This document shows, in pieces, positions 44,749-54,135 of a DNA stretch of 64,000 nucleotides; the first letter of the stretch is position 1; each line of letters begins with the position of its first letter. The notes under the pieces are model-generated. The model did not search any database and was not told where the DNA came from. It saw only the letters and a list, made by a program, of their open reading frames with translations. The position numbers and the translations under genes are program-made. The stretch is from an uncultured Alphaproteobacteria bacterium (lineage in GTDB: Bacteria; Pseudomonadota; Alphaproteobacteria; Puniceispirillales; UBA1172). Location of the stretch: positions 1,329,501 to 1,393,500 of the forward strand of contig OY288107.1 in NCBI GenBank assembly GCA_958431225.1, read 5' to 3'.

Positions 44749-46116
44749 ATGGAGTCAAAAGACCAAATCACAGCTGAAAGCGATAATCGTGCGGTCTATA
44801 CGCTTGCCGAATTATCGCAAGCGATTAAACGTGCGGTGGAAAGTTTTGATGTCATCCGCGTGCGTGCAGAGGTTGCGGAATGTCGGCAATGGTCGTCGGG
44901 GCATATCTATTTCAAATTGCGCGATGCCGACCATATCCTTGAGGCGGTGATTTGGAAACATACGGCATCAAGGCTCAAAACATTACCCGAAGACGGCTTA
45001 GAGGTTGAGGTCAAGGGCAAACTCACCACCTATGCGCGCCAATCGCGCTATCAGCTCGTGGTCGAATCGTTTGAACTAGCGGGGGAAGGCGCGTTTTTGA
45101 AACAGCTTGAAGACCGCCGCCAACGGCTCTTAGCCGAAGGGCTATTTGATAGCGAGCGCAAAAAACCCATCCCGACCATGCCGCGCATCATCGGCGTCAT
45201 CACAAGCCCCAAAGGGGCGGTGATTCGGGATATTCTGCACCGCCTCCGCGACCGCTTCCCGTTGCACGTATTGGTGTGGCCGGTATTGGTGCAAGGCGAC
45301 CACGCACCCAAAGAAATCACCGCCGCGATAAGAGGTTTTGATAAGTTAGAGGCGGGAGGTGCAATCCCCCGCCCGGATGTCGTCATCGTCGCAAGGGGGG
45401 GCGGTAGTTTAGAGGATCTCATGGCGTTCAATGATGAGGAAGTCGTGCGCGCCATTGCCGCATCAACCCTGCCGATTATTTCTGCGGTCGGGCATGAAAC
45501 CGACACTTCCTTGAGCGACCACGCCGCCGATTTACGCGCCCCCACACCGACGGCGGCGGCGGAATTGGCAGTGCCACATCGCCACGAATTGCATCAGCGC
45601 ATCGGCGAGCGCACCTTGCGCCTTGATAATAAAATCGCGCAAATGTTGGAACAAAAAACCGATAAAATCACGGCGCTGATGCGGATTCTTGGCGAGCCTG
45701 AAAAAATCCTCGCCCTGCCCCGCCAACGCCTAGACACGTGCGAGGCAAATTATATCCGCGTGATGAAACATCGTTTGGATGCGTTGGCACAGCGCATCAA
45801 TGCGGTGCATCTACCCACCCCCGCCAGCCAAATTGCTGACCGCCAACATAAATTGGCACTATGGGGCGAGAGATTAGGCAATCAAAGCGGGCAAATTCTA
45901 GCAAAGCACACCACCCGCTTCACGCAATTAGCACGGCTTTTGGAGGCGTCCTCATACCAAAATATGTTGGCAAAGGGCTTCGCTTTGGTGAGCCATGCCC
46001 AAAATGGAACACTCATAAAATCCGTAAGCGATGCGCCACCAAACAGCGACATCCACCTCAAATTCGCCGATGGCAGTGCCGATGCCACCATCACCGCCTC
46101 AAAACCCAAAGGCTAA
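44749..46116 (+). CDS. xseA: Exodeoxyribonuclease VII large subunit XseA
   Basis: Catalytic subunit of 455 residues. The N-terminal OB fold (VRAEVAECRQWSSGHIYFKLRD, around residue 36-57) binds single-stranded DNA. The nuclease domain begins with PRIIGVITSPKGAVIRDI near residue 144, and VVIVARGGGSLEDLMAFNDE with SAVGHETD near 210-250 are the catalytic blocks. A coiled-coil region follows. The small subunit XseB is not in this window. It converges on the lpxL-like gene with a 4-base overlap. Confidence 0.96.
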   Translation: MESKDQITAESDNRAVYTLAELSQAIKRAVESFDVIRVRAEVAECRQWSSGHIYFKLRDADHILEAVIWKHTASRLKTLPEDGLEVEVKGKLTTYARQSRYQLVVESFELAGEGAFLKQLEDRRQRLLAEGLFDSERKKPIPTMPRIIGVITSPKGAVIRDILHRLRDRFPLHVLVWPVLVQGDHAPKEITAAIRGFDKLEAGGAIPRPDVVIVARGGGSLEDLMAFNDEEVVRAIAASTLPIISAVGHETDTSLSDHAADLRAPTPTAAAELAVPHRHELHQRIGERTLRLDNKIAQMLEQKTDKITALMRILGEPEKILALPRQRLDTCEANYIRVMKHRLDALAQRINAVHLPTPASQIADRQHKLALWGERLGNQSGQILAKHTTRFTQLARLLEASSYQNMLAKGFALVSHAQNGTLIKSVSDAPPNSDIHLKFADGSADATITASKPKG

Positions 46117-47000
46117 ATTTTCCACCGCCGATGCAACCATAGCCATTGTTCCGGGCATTCGCGCACCCAGCTTTCAAAAATCGCATTGATGGCGGTAGCG
46201 ATGGCGATGATTGGGTCTTTGTTGGGGTTGGCTTTGATGATGCTGGTGTAGTCTAGGCGTTTAATTTCTACGAAACACGCGCTGGCTTTGCCGCGTTTTA
46301 CCCGCGCCATATAGATGGGAAAATCGTGTTTTAGTGCGGCTTTGATATAGGATACAGGCGTTGGCACTTCGCGTCCAAAAAATGCAATTTTTTTGCCTTC
46401 GCGCAGTTTTTGGTCGGCATTGATGATGAGGATGCGTTTCTTGCGGGGGGTTTCCACGATGGCACGGGCGGAAGGTGCGCCTTTGGGGAATGCGTGTTCG
46501 GCAATCTGTGCGCGCCGATTCAATAGATGATTCGCCAAAGGATTATTGAACGGACGATAAATCACCGAAACCGGTATATCGTGTTGCGCAAAGGCAATGC
46601 CAAGCATCTCCCAATTCGCAAAATGCCCGCAGATGACAAAACCGCCATGCTGTTGCATCTCGCGCATGGCATCGCCGCCAGTGAGCGCAATCCCCGCGTC
46701 TTTACTCCCCCCTTTAACTATGGTGCGGATATAAGGATATTCGCCAACATTGCGCCCGAGATTGACCCACATTGCCCGCAGGATGCGCTTTTGTTCGGCG
46801 GCGGTGAGTTCGGGCATGGCTAGTTGCAGATTGGCTTTTGCACGTTGATGCCATTTCGTCCAAGGGGCAACAAGCGGGGCTAAAAAACCCATCAGCGCAC
46901 TCATCCAACGCATCGGCATCAACAAATGCAACGCCAGCAACACATAAATCGGCACCGACACCAAAAGCCACATCAGCCATTTCCGCCATTTCCGCATCAT
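46113..47000 (-). CDS. Lipid A biosynthesis acyltransferase (LpxL/HtrB family)
   Basis: A 295-residue inner-membrane enzyme that adds a secondary acyl chain to the lipid A precursor. After an N-terminal membrane segment it has the catalytic H(X)4E motif GHFANWEMLGIA near residue 126, and RPFNNPLANHLL and INADQKLREGKKIAFFG later. The ATG at 47000 overlaps the lpxK stop (ATGA). Placement after lpxK and waaA supports the lipid A role; which acyl position is modified is not determined. Confidence 0.9.
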   Translation of the reverse strand: MMRKWRKWLMWLLVSVPIYVLLALHLLMPMRWMSALMGFLAPLVAPWTKWHQRAKANLQLAMPELTAAEQKRILRAMWVNLGRNVGEYPYIRTIVKGGSKDAGIALTGGDAMREMQQHGGFVICGHFANWEMLGIAFAQHDIPVSVIYRPFNNPLANHLLNRRAQIAEHAFPKGAPSARAIVETPRKKRILIINADQKLREGKKIAFFGREVPTPVSYIKAALKHDFPIYMARVKRGKASACFVEIKRLDYTSIIKANPNKDPIIAIATAINAIFESWVRECPEQWLWLHRRWKI

Positions 47001-47980
47001 CGCCCCCCCGCTAGCAATTCCATCACCCAAGCCGTATCTGATAGCACAAGCCGAAGCGGTAGGGGTATCACTTTCCGCCGCTGTTCGGCATCAAGGCGCA
47101 TGTAATCTTTCTCTGTGGTTATCAGTGTGGCCTTGTGTTCCTTTGCGGTGGCAATAATGCGCGCCCAATCCGCGTCGGTGTAGTGATGGTGGTCGCCAAA
47201 ATCCATGCGCGCAACCACATCGCCGCCATGCGCGGCGACGCTGTTAAAAAATCCTTCCGCATTACCTAGCCCGGCGAACACCGCCAATTTGCCGCTAGAT
47301 TTGATGCGTCGGCAGGTTACGGCATCGTAAGTTTTCTCGGCATAATGGATGCGAATATGCGGGGCTAGGGCGGTGATGCGCTTGGCTAATTGGTGCCTAT
47401 CCGTTCCGATAATGAGCGCATCTTGGGCGCGTTTCAACCCCGCCGCCATCGGCTCACGCATGGGACCGCTAGGGATAATCTGCCCGTTGCCGATGCCCCT
47501 TGCGCCATCAAAAACCAAAATCGCGTGATGCGGTTTCATGTGCGGGTTTTGGAATCCATCATCCATAATGATACAATCGCCTAGATGTGCGCGTTCAATA
47601 TGGCGCACGGCTAAATGGCGTTTGCGCGCCACCACCACCGGACAGATGGCGCGCAATTCCAACGCTTCATCGCCGACTAGCCGTGCTTGGTGGTGGGGTG
47701 CGACTTCCACCACGCCGCGATACCTGCCCCCATAACCGCGACTGATGATGACCGGCGCATATCCTGCCTTGATTGCTAGGCGTGCGCATTGTTGGACGAG
47801 GGGGGTTTTGCCGACTCCGCCGACAGTGAGATTGCCGATTAAAAATGTCGGTAGCACCGAGCGATACGGACGCACGATGCGCCAGCGGAGCCATGTCGCT
47901 AACCGCCATAGCCAACTCAACGGCAATAACAACCGCACGAGAGGCGATGAAGAAGCATACCAAAATTCGGGCGCGCGCAT
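46997..47980 (-). CDS. lpxK: Tetraacyldisaccharide 4'-kinase LpxK
   Basis: Membrane-associated P-loop kinase of 327 residues, making lipid IVA by 4'-phosphorylation. The P-loop is GGVGKTPLVQ near residue 55, followed by ISRGYGGRYRG, the GDEALELRA block and DDGFQNPHMKPHHAILVFDG near 140. TEKDYMRL near the end is also conserved. It overlaps waaA by one base (TGATG) or, from a GTG at 47983, by four. Confidence 0.95.
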   Translation of the reverse strand: MRAPEFWYASSSPLVRLLLPLSWLWRLATWLRWRIVRPYRSVLPTFLIGNLTVGGVGKTPLVQQCARLAIKAGYAPVIISRGYGGRYRGVVEVAPHHQARLVGDEALELRAICPVVVARKRHLAVRHIERAHLGDCIIMDDGFQNPHMKPHHAILVFDGARGIGNGQIIPSGPMREPMAAGLKRAQDALIIGTDRHQLAKRITALAPHIRIHYAEKTYDAVTCRRIKSSGKLAVFAGLGNAEGFFNSVAAHGGDVVARMDFGDHHHYTDADWARIIATAKEHKATLITTEKDYMRLDAEQRRKVIPLPLRLVLSDTAWVMELLAGGR

Positions 47981-49245
47981 CACGATTCCTTGATTTGTTT
48001 GAGGATGCGTAGTGCCACCGCATCAACTTGTTCGGTGAAAGATTGAAAGGCGCGCACCGCCCCGCGATTGATGGCTTTACGGCGTTTGGGGGAGGCGACT
48101 AATCGCGTGAGGGCGGTGCGAATCTCATCCATGCTATCCGCCCAAATCACGCCGCCGCATGCATCAAGCCGTGCATAAATCGCGGCGTTTTTGTGGATTT
48201 TCGTGCCACTAATAACGCCCTTGCCTAGCGCCGCCGGCTCCATAGGATTATGCCCCCCATACGCGCCGAATCCGCCCCCCATAATGACGATATCGGCACG
48301 GCGATAAAAATGCCCCATCTGCCCCATGCTATCGGCGATGCAAATCGCGGCGTTGGTAGTGCCATCACGACTAAGCAGGTTGATTTTCAACCCGTATTTT
48401 TTGAGACTTGTCAGCAGTGATGGGGCGCGGTGGATGTGGCGGGGGGCGATGAGCAAGAGGCTCGGCGTTTTGGGTGCGAGGGCTTTATAGGCTTCAACGA
48501 CACGTGCTTCCTCATCGGCGTGGCTAGATGCCAGCAGAATCATTAAGCGTCCATCACGCCCGGGGGCAGGCAGGGGCGTTTTGCCGGTGATTATTGGCAC
48601 GGCAGAGGCTTTAATCGGCCCGCTAATGCCAATCTGCGTCCAATTCGGGGCGATACATTGGCGAAAGCGGTCAGCGTTTTCCGCATCCACCGCCTCAATG
48701 CGCGCGAGGGCAGAGAACAGGTTTTGGCGGGTAGCCACGCTTTGGCGCATCCAACGTTTGTGCGTACGCGGCGACATTTGCGCCGATACTAGCACCGGGT
48801 TGATGCCGTGGGCGTGGGTTTCTAAAATCATCGCCGGCCAAATATCGCTTTCCATTGAAATGAGCGCATCCACCCGCCAATGCCGCAAGAATCGCCGTAA
48901 GATACGCGGAGAATCTAGGGGCTGCATCTGATGGATGATGCGGGCATTGATGCGGGGATGTGCGCCCACCATGCGCGCGGCGGTGATGGTTGCGGTGGTC
49001 ATGAGGATGGTTAGTTTTTCATGCGCGCCTAATGCTTTTGCCAATGCTAATGCCGCGACCGCCTCACCAACACTCGCCGCGTGAATCCACACCACCCGCC
49101 CTTTAGGACGCGGTGCGGAAGCCACGCCAAAACGTTCGGGCAAACGCGCGGCAATTTCCTTACCCCGCACCACCCGCCAGCGCAAATGCACATACATAAA
49201 AGGCGTAAGCACCACCCACAACATGCTATAGAGACGATACATCAT
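47980..49245 (-). CDS. waaA: 3-deoxy-D-manno-octulosonic acid transferase WaaA (KdtA)
   Basis: GT-B glycosyltransferase of 421 residues that attaches Kdo to lipid A. An N-terminal membrane segment is followed by RLPERFG with the proposed catalytic glutamate, WIHAASVGE near residue 53, SMESDIWP near 129 and the C-terminal GGGFGAYGGHNPMEPAALGKG near 322. It is the first gene of the waaA-lpxK-lpxL minus-strand operon and diverges from msbA at 49274. Confidence 0.95.
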   Translation of the reverse strand: MMYRLYSMLWVVLTPFMYVHLRWRVVRGKEIAARLPERFGVASAPRPKGRVVWIHAASVGEAVAALALAKALGAHEKLTILMTTATITAARMVGAHPRINARIIHQMQPLDSPRILRRFLRHWRVDALISMESDIWPAMILETHAHGINPVLVSAQMSPRTHKRWMRQSVATRQNLFSALARIEAVDAENADRFRQCIAPNWTQIGISGPIKASAVPIITGKTPLPAPGRDGRLMILLASSHADEEARVVEAYKALAPKTPSLLLIAPRHIHRAPSLLTSLKKYGLKINLLSRDGTTNAAICIADSMGQMGHFYRRADIVIMGGGFGAYGGHNPMEPAALGKGVISGTKIHKNAAIYARLDACGGVIWADSMDEIRTALTRLVASPKRRKAINRGAVRAFQSFTEQVDAVALRILKQIKES

Positions 49246-49273
49246 GCCTAATTATGCCTTTGAATCCTAACGG

Positions 49274-51139
49274 ATGCAAAAGCTAAACGATATTTTGGCG
49301 CGGTTTTCGGTTGTTCCGCCCAAGGATTTCGCTTATTTTGAGGGCATGAGTGCATCATCCCCACCATCTCCACAACATTCGCGGCAGGATTCTCCGCAGA
49401 ATTCTCCGCAGAATTCAATAGTGCCGCTATTCAAGCGTCTTTGGCACGTTTGGGGGCGGCAAGAATTGCGCGGGTTGTTGCTTGCCTTCTTTTTCATGGC
49501 GGTGGTAGCGGTATTGTCGGGGGCTTATCCGACCATGATTCAGCACGTATTTAATGCGCTCAGTGCAGAAAATCCGCACGTGATTTGGCAGATGCCGCCA
49601 CTGATTATCGGGGTGGCACTGATTCGCGGGGTGGCGATGTATGGGGTGGCGCGCCAGATGTCGGTGCTGTCGTTGCGGGTTATGTTGCGGATTCAGAAAA
49701 CATTAGTCACGCATCTCATTTTCGCGGATTTGCGGTTGCTGATGGCATCGCCTGCCGGGCATTTTGTTAGCCGCCTGACGCATGATGTGCATATTATCCG
49801 CGATGTGTTGGTGCGGATGGCGAATAACCTAGTGCGCGATGGTTTGACGGTGTTGGTGTTGTTGGGGGTGATGATGTGGTTTGATTGGTTATTAACGCTA
49901 TTGGTGTTGTTGATTTATCCGTTAGCGATGGGACCCATCCTTGCCATCGGACGCCGCCAGCATCGGCTATCGCGGCAATTACAAGAACAGACCGGCGAGA
50001 CCACCGCTTTGCTCCACGAAAGCATCAAGGGCGGGCGGATGATTCGCGCCTATGGGCTTGAAGCGTATGAACAAAGCCGCAGCACCAAAATGCTGACATG
50101 GCTTCTGCAAAGCCAGCGCGAATTGGCATTAGGACGGGCGCGCATCGCCCCTTTGCTTGAAGCCCTAGCCGGGGTGGTGATGGCGGTGATTGTTGGGCTT
50201 GCCGGGTGGCGGGTGCTTTCGGGGGCGGTGGATGTTGGCGATATAGCCGGTTTCATTTCGGCTTTGTTGATGTTGGTGCAACCGGTGCGTGCTTTGGGGA
50301 CGCTCAACACCATCGTGCAGGAGGCAGGGGCGGCACTGATACGGCTCTACACGCTATTGGATACACCGCCGGCGGTGGTGTCGCCGCCAGAACCGCTGAT
50401 GCTGAAAGATATAAAAGGACGGCTGGATTTTGAAGCCGTCAATTTCCGCTACGACCAAGCCCTAACCTTAACCGATGTTAGTTTTTCGGTAAAGCCCGGG
50501 CAGATTCTAGCCCTAGTCGGCGCAAGCGGTAGCGGCAAAAGCACCATCATCAATCTAATCCCCCGCCTTTATGACCCATCTTCGGGGGTGATCCGCCTTG
50601 ATGGGCATGATTTGCGCGAACTGGATATCACGCAACTCCGCGATTCCATTGCGTTGGTGAGCCAAGATAGCCTGATGTTTAATGATAGCGTCCGTGCCAA
50701 TATCGCTTTTGGACGGCTGGATGCTGATGAGGCGGAAATTATCGCGGCGGCAATTGCTGCGGCGGCGCATGAATTTATTATGGAACTAGAAGACGGCTAT
50801 GACACCATGTTGGGCGAGGAGGGCAATCGGCTCTCAGGCGGTCAGCGTCAGCGCATTGCCATCGCCCGTGCCATATTGCGCGATGCGCCGATTTTGTTGC
50901 TTGATGAGCCAACGAGCGCCCTTGATGCCGTCACCGAAAAGCAAATCCAAGCTGCTATCAAGAAACTTTCGGTGGGACGCACGACGCTCATTGTCGCGCA
51001 TCGGCTCATCACCGTGCAACATGCTGAACAGATTTTGGTGATAGACCAAGGGCGCGTGGTCGAATCGGGCAACCATAAAGAATTGTTGGAAAAAGGCGGG
51101 CTTTATGCCGAATTATGCCGTAGCCAGCATTTTTACTAG
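49274..51139 (+). CDS. msbA: ABC exporter, MsbA-like (lipid A flippase)
   Basis: Half-transporter of up to 621 residues: an N-terminal low-complexity tail rich in Ser, Pro and Gln (residues 25-50), six membrane segments, and an ATPase with Walker A GASGSGKST near residue 413, signature RLSGGQRQRIAIARA near 519 and Walker B ILLLDEPTSALD near 540. Context beside waaA, lpxK and lpxL points to MsbA, which flips core-lipid A. ATG at 49274 lacks a good ribosome-binding site; an ATG at 49346 preceded by GAGGG is an alternative. Confidence 0.88.
   Translation: MQKLNDILARFSVVPPKDFAYFEGMSASSPPSPQHSRQDSPQNSPQNSIVPLFKRLWHVWGRQELRGLLLAFFFMAVVAVLSGAYPTMIQHVFNALSAENPHVIWQMPPLIIGVALIRGVAMYGVARQMSVLSLRVMLRIQKTLVTHLIFADLRLLMASPAGHFVSRLTHDVHIIRDVLVRMANNLVRDGLTVLVLLGVMMWFDWLLTLLVLLIYPLAMGPILAIGRRQHRLSRQLQEQTGETTALLHESIKGGRMIRAYGLEAYEQSRSTKMLTWLLQSQRELALGRARIAPLLEALAGVVMAVIVGLAGWRVLSGAVDVGDIAGFISALLMLVQPVRALGTLNTIVQEAGAALIRLYTLLDTPPAVVSPPEPLMLKDIKGRLDFEAVNFRYDQALTLTDVSFSVKPGQILALVGASGSGKSTIINLIPRLYDPSSGVIRLDGHDLRELDITQLRDSIALVSQDSLMFNDSVRANIAFGRLDADEAEIIAAAIAAAAHEFIMELEDGYDTMLGEEGNRLSGGQRQRIAIARAILRDAPILLLDEPTSALDAVTEKQIQAAIKKLSVGRTTLIVAHRLITVQHAEQILVIDQGRVVESGNHKELLEKGGLYAELCRSQHFY
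49389..49416 (+). repeat. 12-bp tandem repeat in the 5' part of msbA
   Basis: ATTCTCCGCAGA occurs twice in tandem (49389-49400, 49401-49412) followed by a partial ATTC. It encodes repeated S-P-Q-N residues in the low-complexity leader. Change in copy number would keep the frame. Confidence 0.75.
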
Positions 51140-51143
51140 AACG

Positions 51144-51794
51144 CTATTGGCGGCGGAGCGCGCCATGCATCAGCCACGGGGTTTTTTGAAATTTGCGGGT
51201 GATGGCGGCGGGGTCAAGGTGATGTTCCGCCCAATCCAAAAACCGCATATTGCGCGCCTCAAAACCCCGATATTCATCCAAAAACGCATCAAGCAAGCCG
51301 GTTTTGGTATGGCGAAAATGCAGAAACCGCCACGATAATTGGCGCGCGGCGGCATCAACATTGCCGCGCTCACGCAATAAAACATAAAGCGCCGCCATCA
51401 TCCCCACCCTATCGGCACCCGATTTACAATGCATCAAAATCGGATATTCCACGCGGTCAAATAAATCGCGCGCATCAAAAATTTGGCTTTTATCAGGCAC
51501 GGCGCGCGAACGTAATTTGAAATGTTCCAAAGCAATATCGTGGTCGTTGCAGGCTTCGTTTTCTAGGTGCCAAACGCCATTATCATGCTTGCCCCGCAGA
51601 TTGATGATGGTCTTGATACCCATGCGCGCGGCGGCGGCGATGCGGTGGGGGGTCGGCTGACCGCTTCGCCATGCCTCGGGAGAAATACGATGAAAATTAT
51701 GATAGCAGAGGCGCAAAGCCCCATGGTCGCGCAACATTAAATCGCACCAATTTTTGAGCGCGTGGCTGGCGCGGATGTTGGGTGTTTTAACCAC
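51144..51794 (-). CDS. Tyrosine phosphatase family protein (dual-specificity type)
   Basis: A 216-residue protein with the phosphatase signature in ILMHCKSGADRVGMMA (C-x5-R, near residue 122). The general-acid part and the fold are those of COG2365-type bacterial phosphatases, where the N-terminal INLRGKHDNGVWHLENEAC region is also conserved. No signal peptide is seen. It ends 4 bases from msbA and overlaps pmbA by 8 bases. The nearby lipid A genes raise the idea of a lipid or sugar-phosphate substrate, but protein or nucleotide substrates are as likely. Confidence 0.82.
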   Translation of the reverse strand: MVKTPNIRASHALKNWCDLMLRDHGALRLCYHNFHRISPEAWRSGQPTPHRIAAAARMGIKTIINLRGKHDNGVWHLENEACNDHDIALEHFKLRSRAVPDKSQIFDARDLFDRVEYPILMHCKSGADRVGMMAALYVLLRERGNVDAAARQLSWRFLHFRHTKTGLLDAFLDEYRGFEARNMRFLDWAEHHLDPAAITRKFQKTPWLMHGALRRQ

Positions 51795-53124
51795 TAGCGA
51801 TCGTCATCCCATCCACGCGCAAAGTCGGGGTGATATTGGCACGGCAAAAATCTAAATCATCCGCAGGGGTCAGTGTCATCAACATATCGGTGAGATTCCC
51901 GGCAATAGTCGCTTCGGTAACAGGATAGGCAATTTCGCCATTTTTAATCCAAAACCCCGCCGCCCCGCGACTATAATCGCCGGTGATGAGATTGACCGAT
52001 GAGCCTATCAGTTCGGTCACCAATAACCCTTCTTCCACCCCGGCGATGAGGTCATCGCGGCTAACTTGCCCCGCCGTCATGATCCAGTTGCTAGTGCTAG
52101 GGCGAGGGGCGGAGCTGATGCCGCGACTGGCATGACCTGTGGGGGGAAGCCCTAATTGGCGCGCGCTGGCGAGGTCAAGTAGCCAGCCTTGCAACACACC
52201 ATCTTTTACCAGCACCGATGTTTGTTTCGGCAAGCCTTCATCATCAAAACTAGCCGAGGCTAACCCGCGCTTGCGTAGAGGTTCATCGGTGAGCGTGATG
52301 CTCGCATGCGCGATTTGCGCCCCCAATTTATCTTTGAGAAAACTAGTGCCACGTGCCACCGCCGCCCCGCTAATGGCGCTGGCGATATGTCCGCTAATGG
52401 ATGCCGAAACGCGCTGGTCATAGATGACCGGGAATGTCCCGGTTTTGGCTTTTTTAGCACCGATTCGCGCCAATACCCGCGCCGCCGCTTTTGCCCCGAC
52501 GTCTTGGGAACTACGTAAATCATTGAAATGCACGGCAGAGCTGAAATCATAATCATTTTCCATCATGCCGTCCGATTCGGCTAGCACACAAGCCGAGATG
52601 CTGAAACCGCTTCGTTCAAAATCTGCGGCGAAACCATTGCTGGTGGCTAACATAACGGCGCTAGTGCTATACGATGCGCTACCGCCTTCGGAATTGGTGA
52701 TGCCCTCCACGGAGATGGCGGCATCTTCGGTGGCGGTGGCGAGTTCAATGAGTTGGTCGCTACTAGGCGTGGTGCGGTCCATTAAATCAAGGTCAGGGAA
52801 TTCTGTGGCGAGTTGCGATGCTTCCGCCAATCCCGCATAAGGGTCTTGGGGGGCGATGCGCGCCATGGCAACCGCACGTTCCGCCAATGTGTCAATGCTG
52901 GCTTTATCGGTGCTGGCGGTGGAAATGACGGCGTTGCGCCCATCCACGAACACCCGCAAGCCAATGGCGCGGTCTTCGGCGCGTTCCATGGATTCTAATT
53001 TGCCAAAACGGACGCAGACTTCTTCGGATACACCGCCGGCAACGATGGCATCGGCGGCGTCCGCCCCGGCACGTTTCGCGCTTTCCAGCAACATGGTCAT
53101 GGTGGTTTCAATGGATTTGCTCAT
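51787..53124 (-). CDS. pmbA: TldE/PmbA family metalloprotease subunit
   Basis: A 445-residue PmbA (TldE) subunit. It has the structural features of the family: RAEDRAIGLRVFVDGR near residue 48, the ATEDAAISVEGITNSEGG block, and a C-terminal NLITGDYSRGAAGFWIKNG near 380. It lacks the HExxxH site, as expected because the catalytic metal is in TldD. With TldD (59179-60618) it forms a heteromeric protease that processes modified peptides and antitoxins. It overlaps the downstream phosphatase gene by 8 bases. Confidence 0.93.
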   Translation of the reverse strand: MSKSIETTMTMLLESAKRAGADAADAIVAGGVSEEVCVRFGKLESMERAEDRAIGLRVFVDGRNAVISTASTDKASIDTLAERAVAMARIAPQDPYAGLAEASQLATEFPDLDLMDRTTPSSDQLIELATATEDAAISVEGITNSEGGSASYSTSAVMLATSNGFAADFERSGFSISACVLAESDGMMENDYDFSSAVHFNDLRSSQDVGAKAAARVLARIGAKKAKTGTFPVIYDQRVSASISGHIASAISGAAVARGTSFLKDKLGAQIAHASITLTDEPLRKRGLASASFDDEGLPKQTSVLVKDGVLQGWLLDLASARQLGLPPTGHASRGISSAPRPSTSNWIMTAGQVSRDDLIAGVEEGLLVTELIGSSVNLITGDYSRGAAGFWIKNGEIAYPVTEATIAGNLTDMLMTLTPADDLDFCRANITPTLRVDGMTIASG

Positions 53125-53184
53125 GAGCGATGCTTACCCGATAATGACTTGTTCTGCAACCAGACAAAAGGTATGACTGCACCT

Positions 53185-54135
53185 ATGACGCATAAAGTTT
53201 TTATTGATGGCGAGGCCGGCACGACAGGGCTTGAGGTGCAGGGGCGGTTATTGGCACACCCCGACATCACGCTGATTCAGCTAGATGCCAGCCAGCGTAA
53301 AGATACGGACGCACGGCGTCAGGCGATGGCGGCGGCGGATGCGGTGATTCTGTGCCTGCCCGATGCTAGTGCGGTTGCGGCGGCGCAAATGGCGGCGGAA
53401 GTAAATGTGCCAGTTATAGACGCTTCCACAGCGCATCGGGTGGCGGCAGATTGGGTCTATGGCTTCCCGGAACTCACCGCCAAGCAACGCGGGGCGATTC
53501 AATCCAGCCGTCAGATTGCCAATGTCGGCTGCTATGCGTCGGCGATGATTGCCATGCTGCGCCCGTTGCGTGAGGCGGGGTTGTTGGGTGCGGATGCGGA
53601 TGTCGGCTTTTCCGCCATTAGCGGTTATAGCGGCGGCGGCAAGGATTTAATCGCTTATATGCAGGCGGGGGAGAAGCCACGCAATTTCGCCTATGCGCTA
53701 AATCTAGCGCATAAACATCTGCCTGAAGTTCTAGCGCATGGGGATTTGGCAAAGCCACCGATTTTCACGCCGATGGTCGGGGATTTCTATGCGGGAATGT
53801 TGGTGATAATGCCGCTTCACTTGCGGGTATTTCGCAAAAATATAACTATCAATGATATTCATAACGCGCTGGCGGAACATTATGCGGATAGCCCGTTTAT
53901 ACGCACGCATGCGCCGAATGATGCGCCGGCGATGCATGCGCGGGGGTTTTTGGGGGTGGATGATTTAATCGGCACAAATTATATGGATTTGCACCTGTTT
54001 CATCCTGAAGGCAACACGGGGGATATCGGGGTTTTATTGGCGCGGTTGGACAATCTAGGCAAGGGGGCGTCGGGTTCGGCGGTGCAGAATCTAAATCTAA
54101 TTTTGGGAATTGATGAAACCACCGCCCTCATTTAG
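53185..54135 (+). CDS. argC: N-acetyl-gamma-glutamyl-phosphate reductase ArgC (short type)
   Basis: Arginine pathway reductase of 316 residues. KVFIDGEAGTTGLEVQGRL near the start is the NADPH-binding signature of type 2 ArgC, and the catalytic cysteine is in IANVGCYASAMI near residue 118. The starts at 53173 and 53185 both have a poorly placed AAAGG; 53185 (MTHKVFIDG) fits the family best. It is convergent with ubiA, with a 4-base overlap. Confidence 0.93.
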   Translation: MTHKVFIDGEAGTTGLEVQGRLLAHPDITLIQLDASQRKDTDARRQAMAAADAVILCLPDASAVAAAQMAAEVNVPVIDASTAHRVAADWVYGFPELTAKQRGAIQSSRQIANVGCYASAMIAMLRPLREAGLLGADADVGFSAISGYSGGGKDLIAYMQAGEKPRNFAYALNLAHKHLPEVLAHGDLAKPPIFTPMVGDFYAGMLVIMPLHLRVFRKNITINDIHNALAEHYADSPFIRTHAPNDAPAMHARGFLGVDDLIGTNYMDLHLFHPEGNTGDIGVLLARLDNLGKGASGSAVQNLNLILGIDETTALI

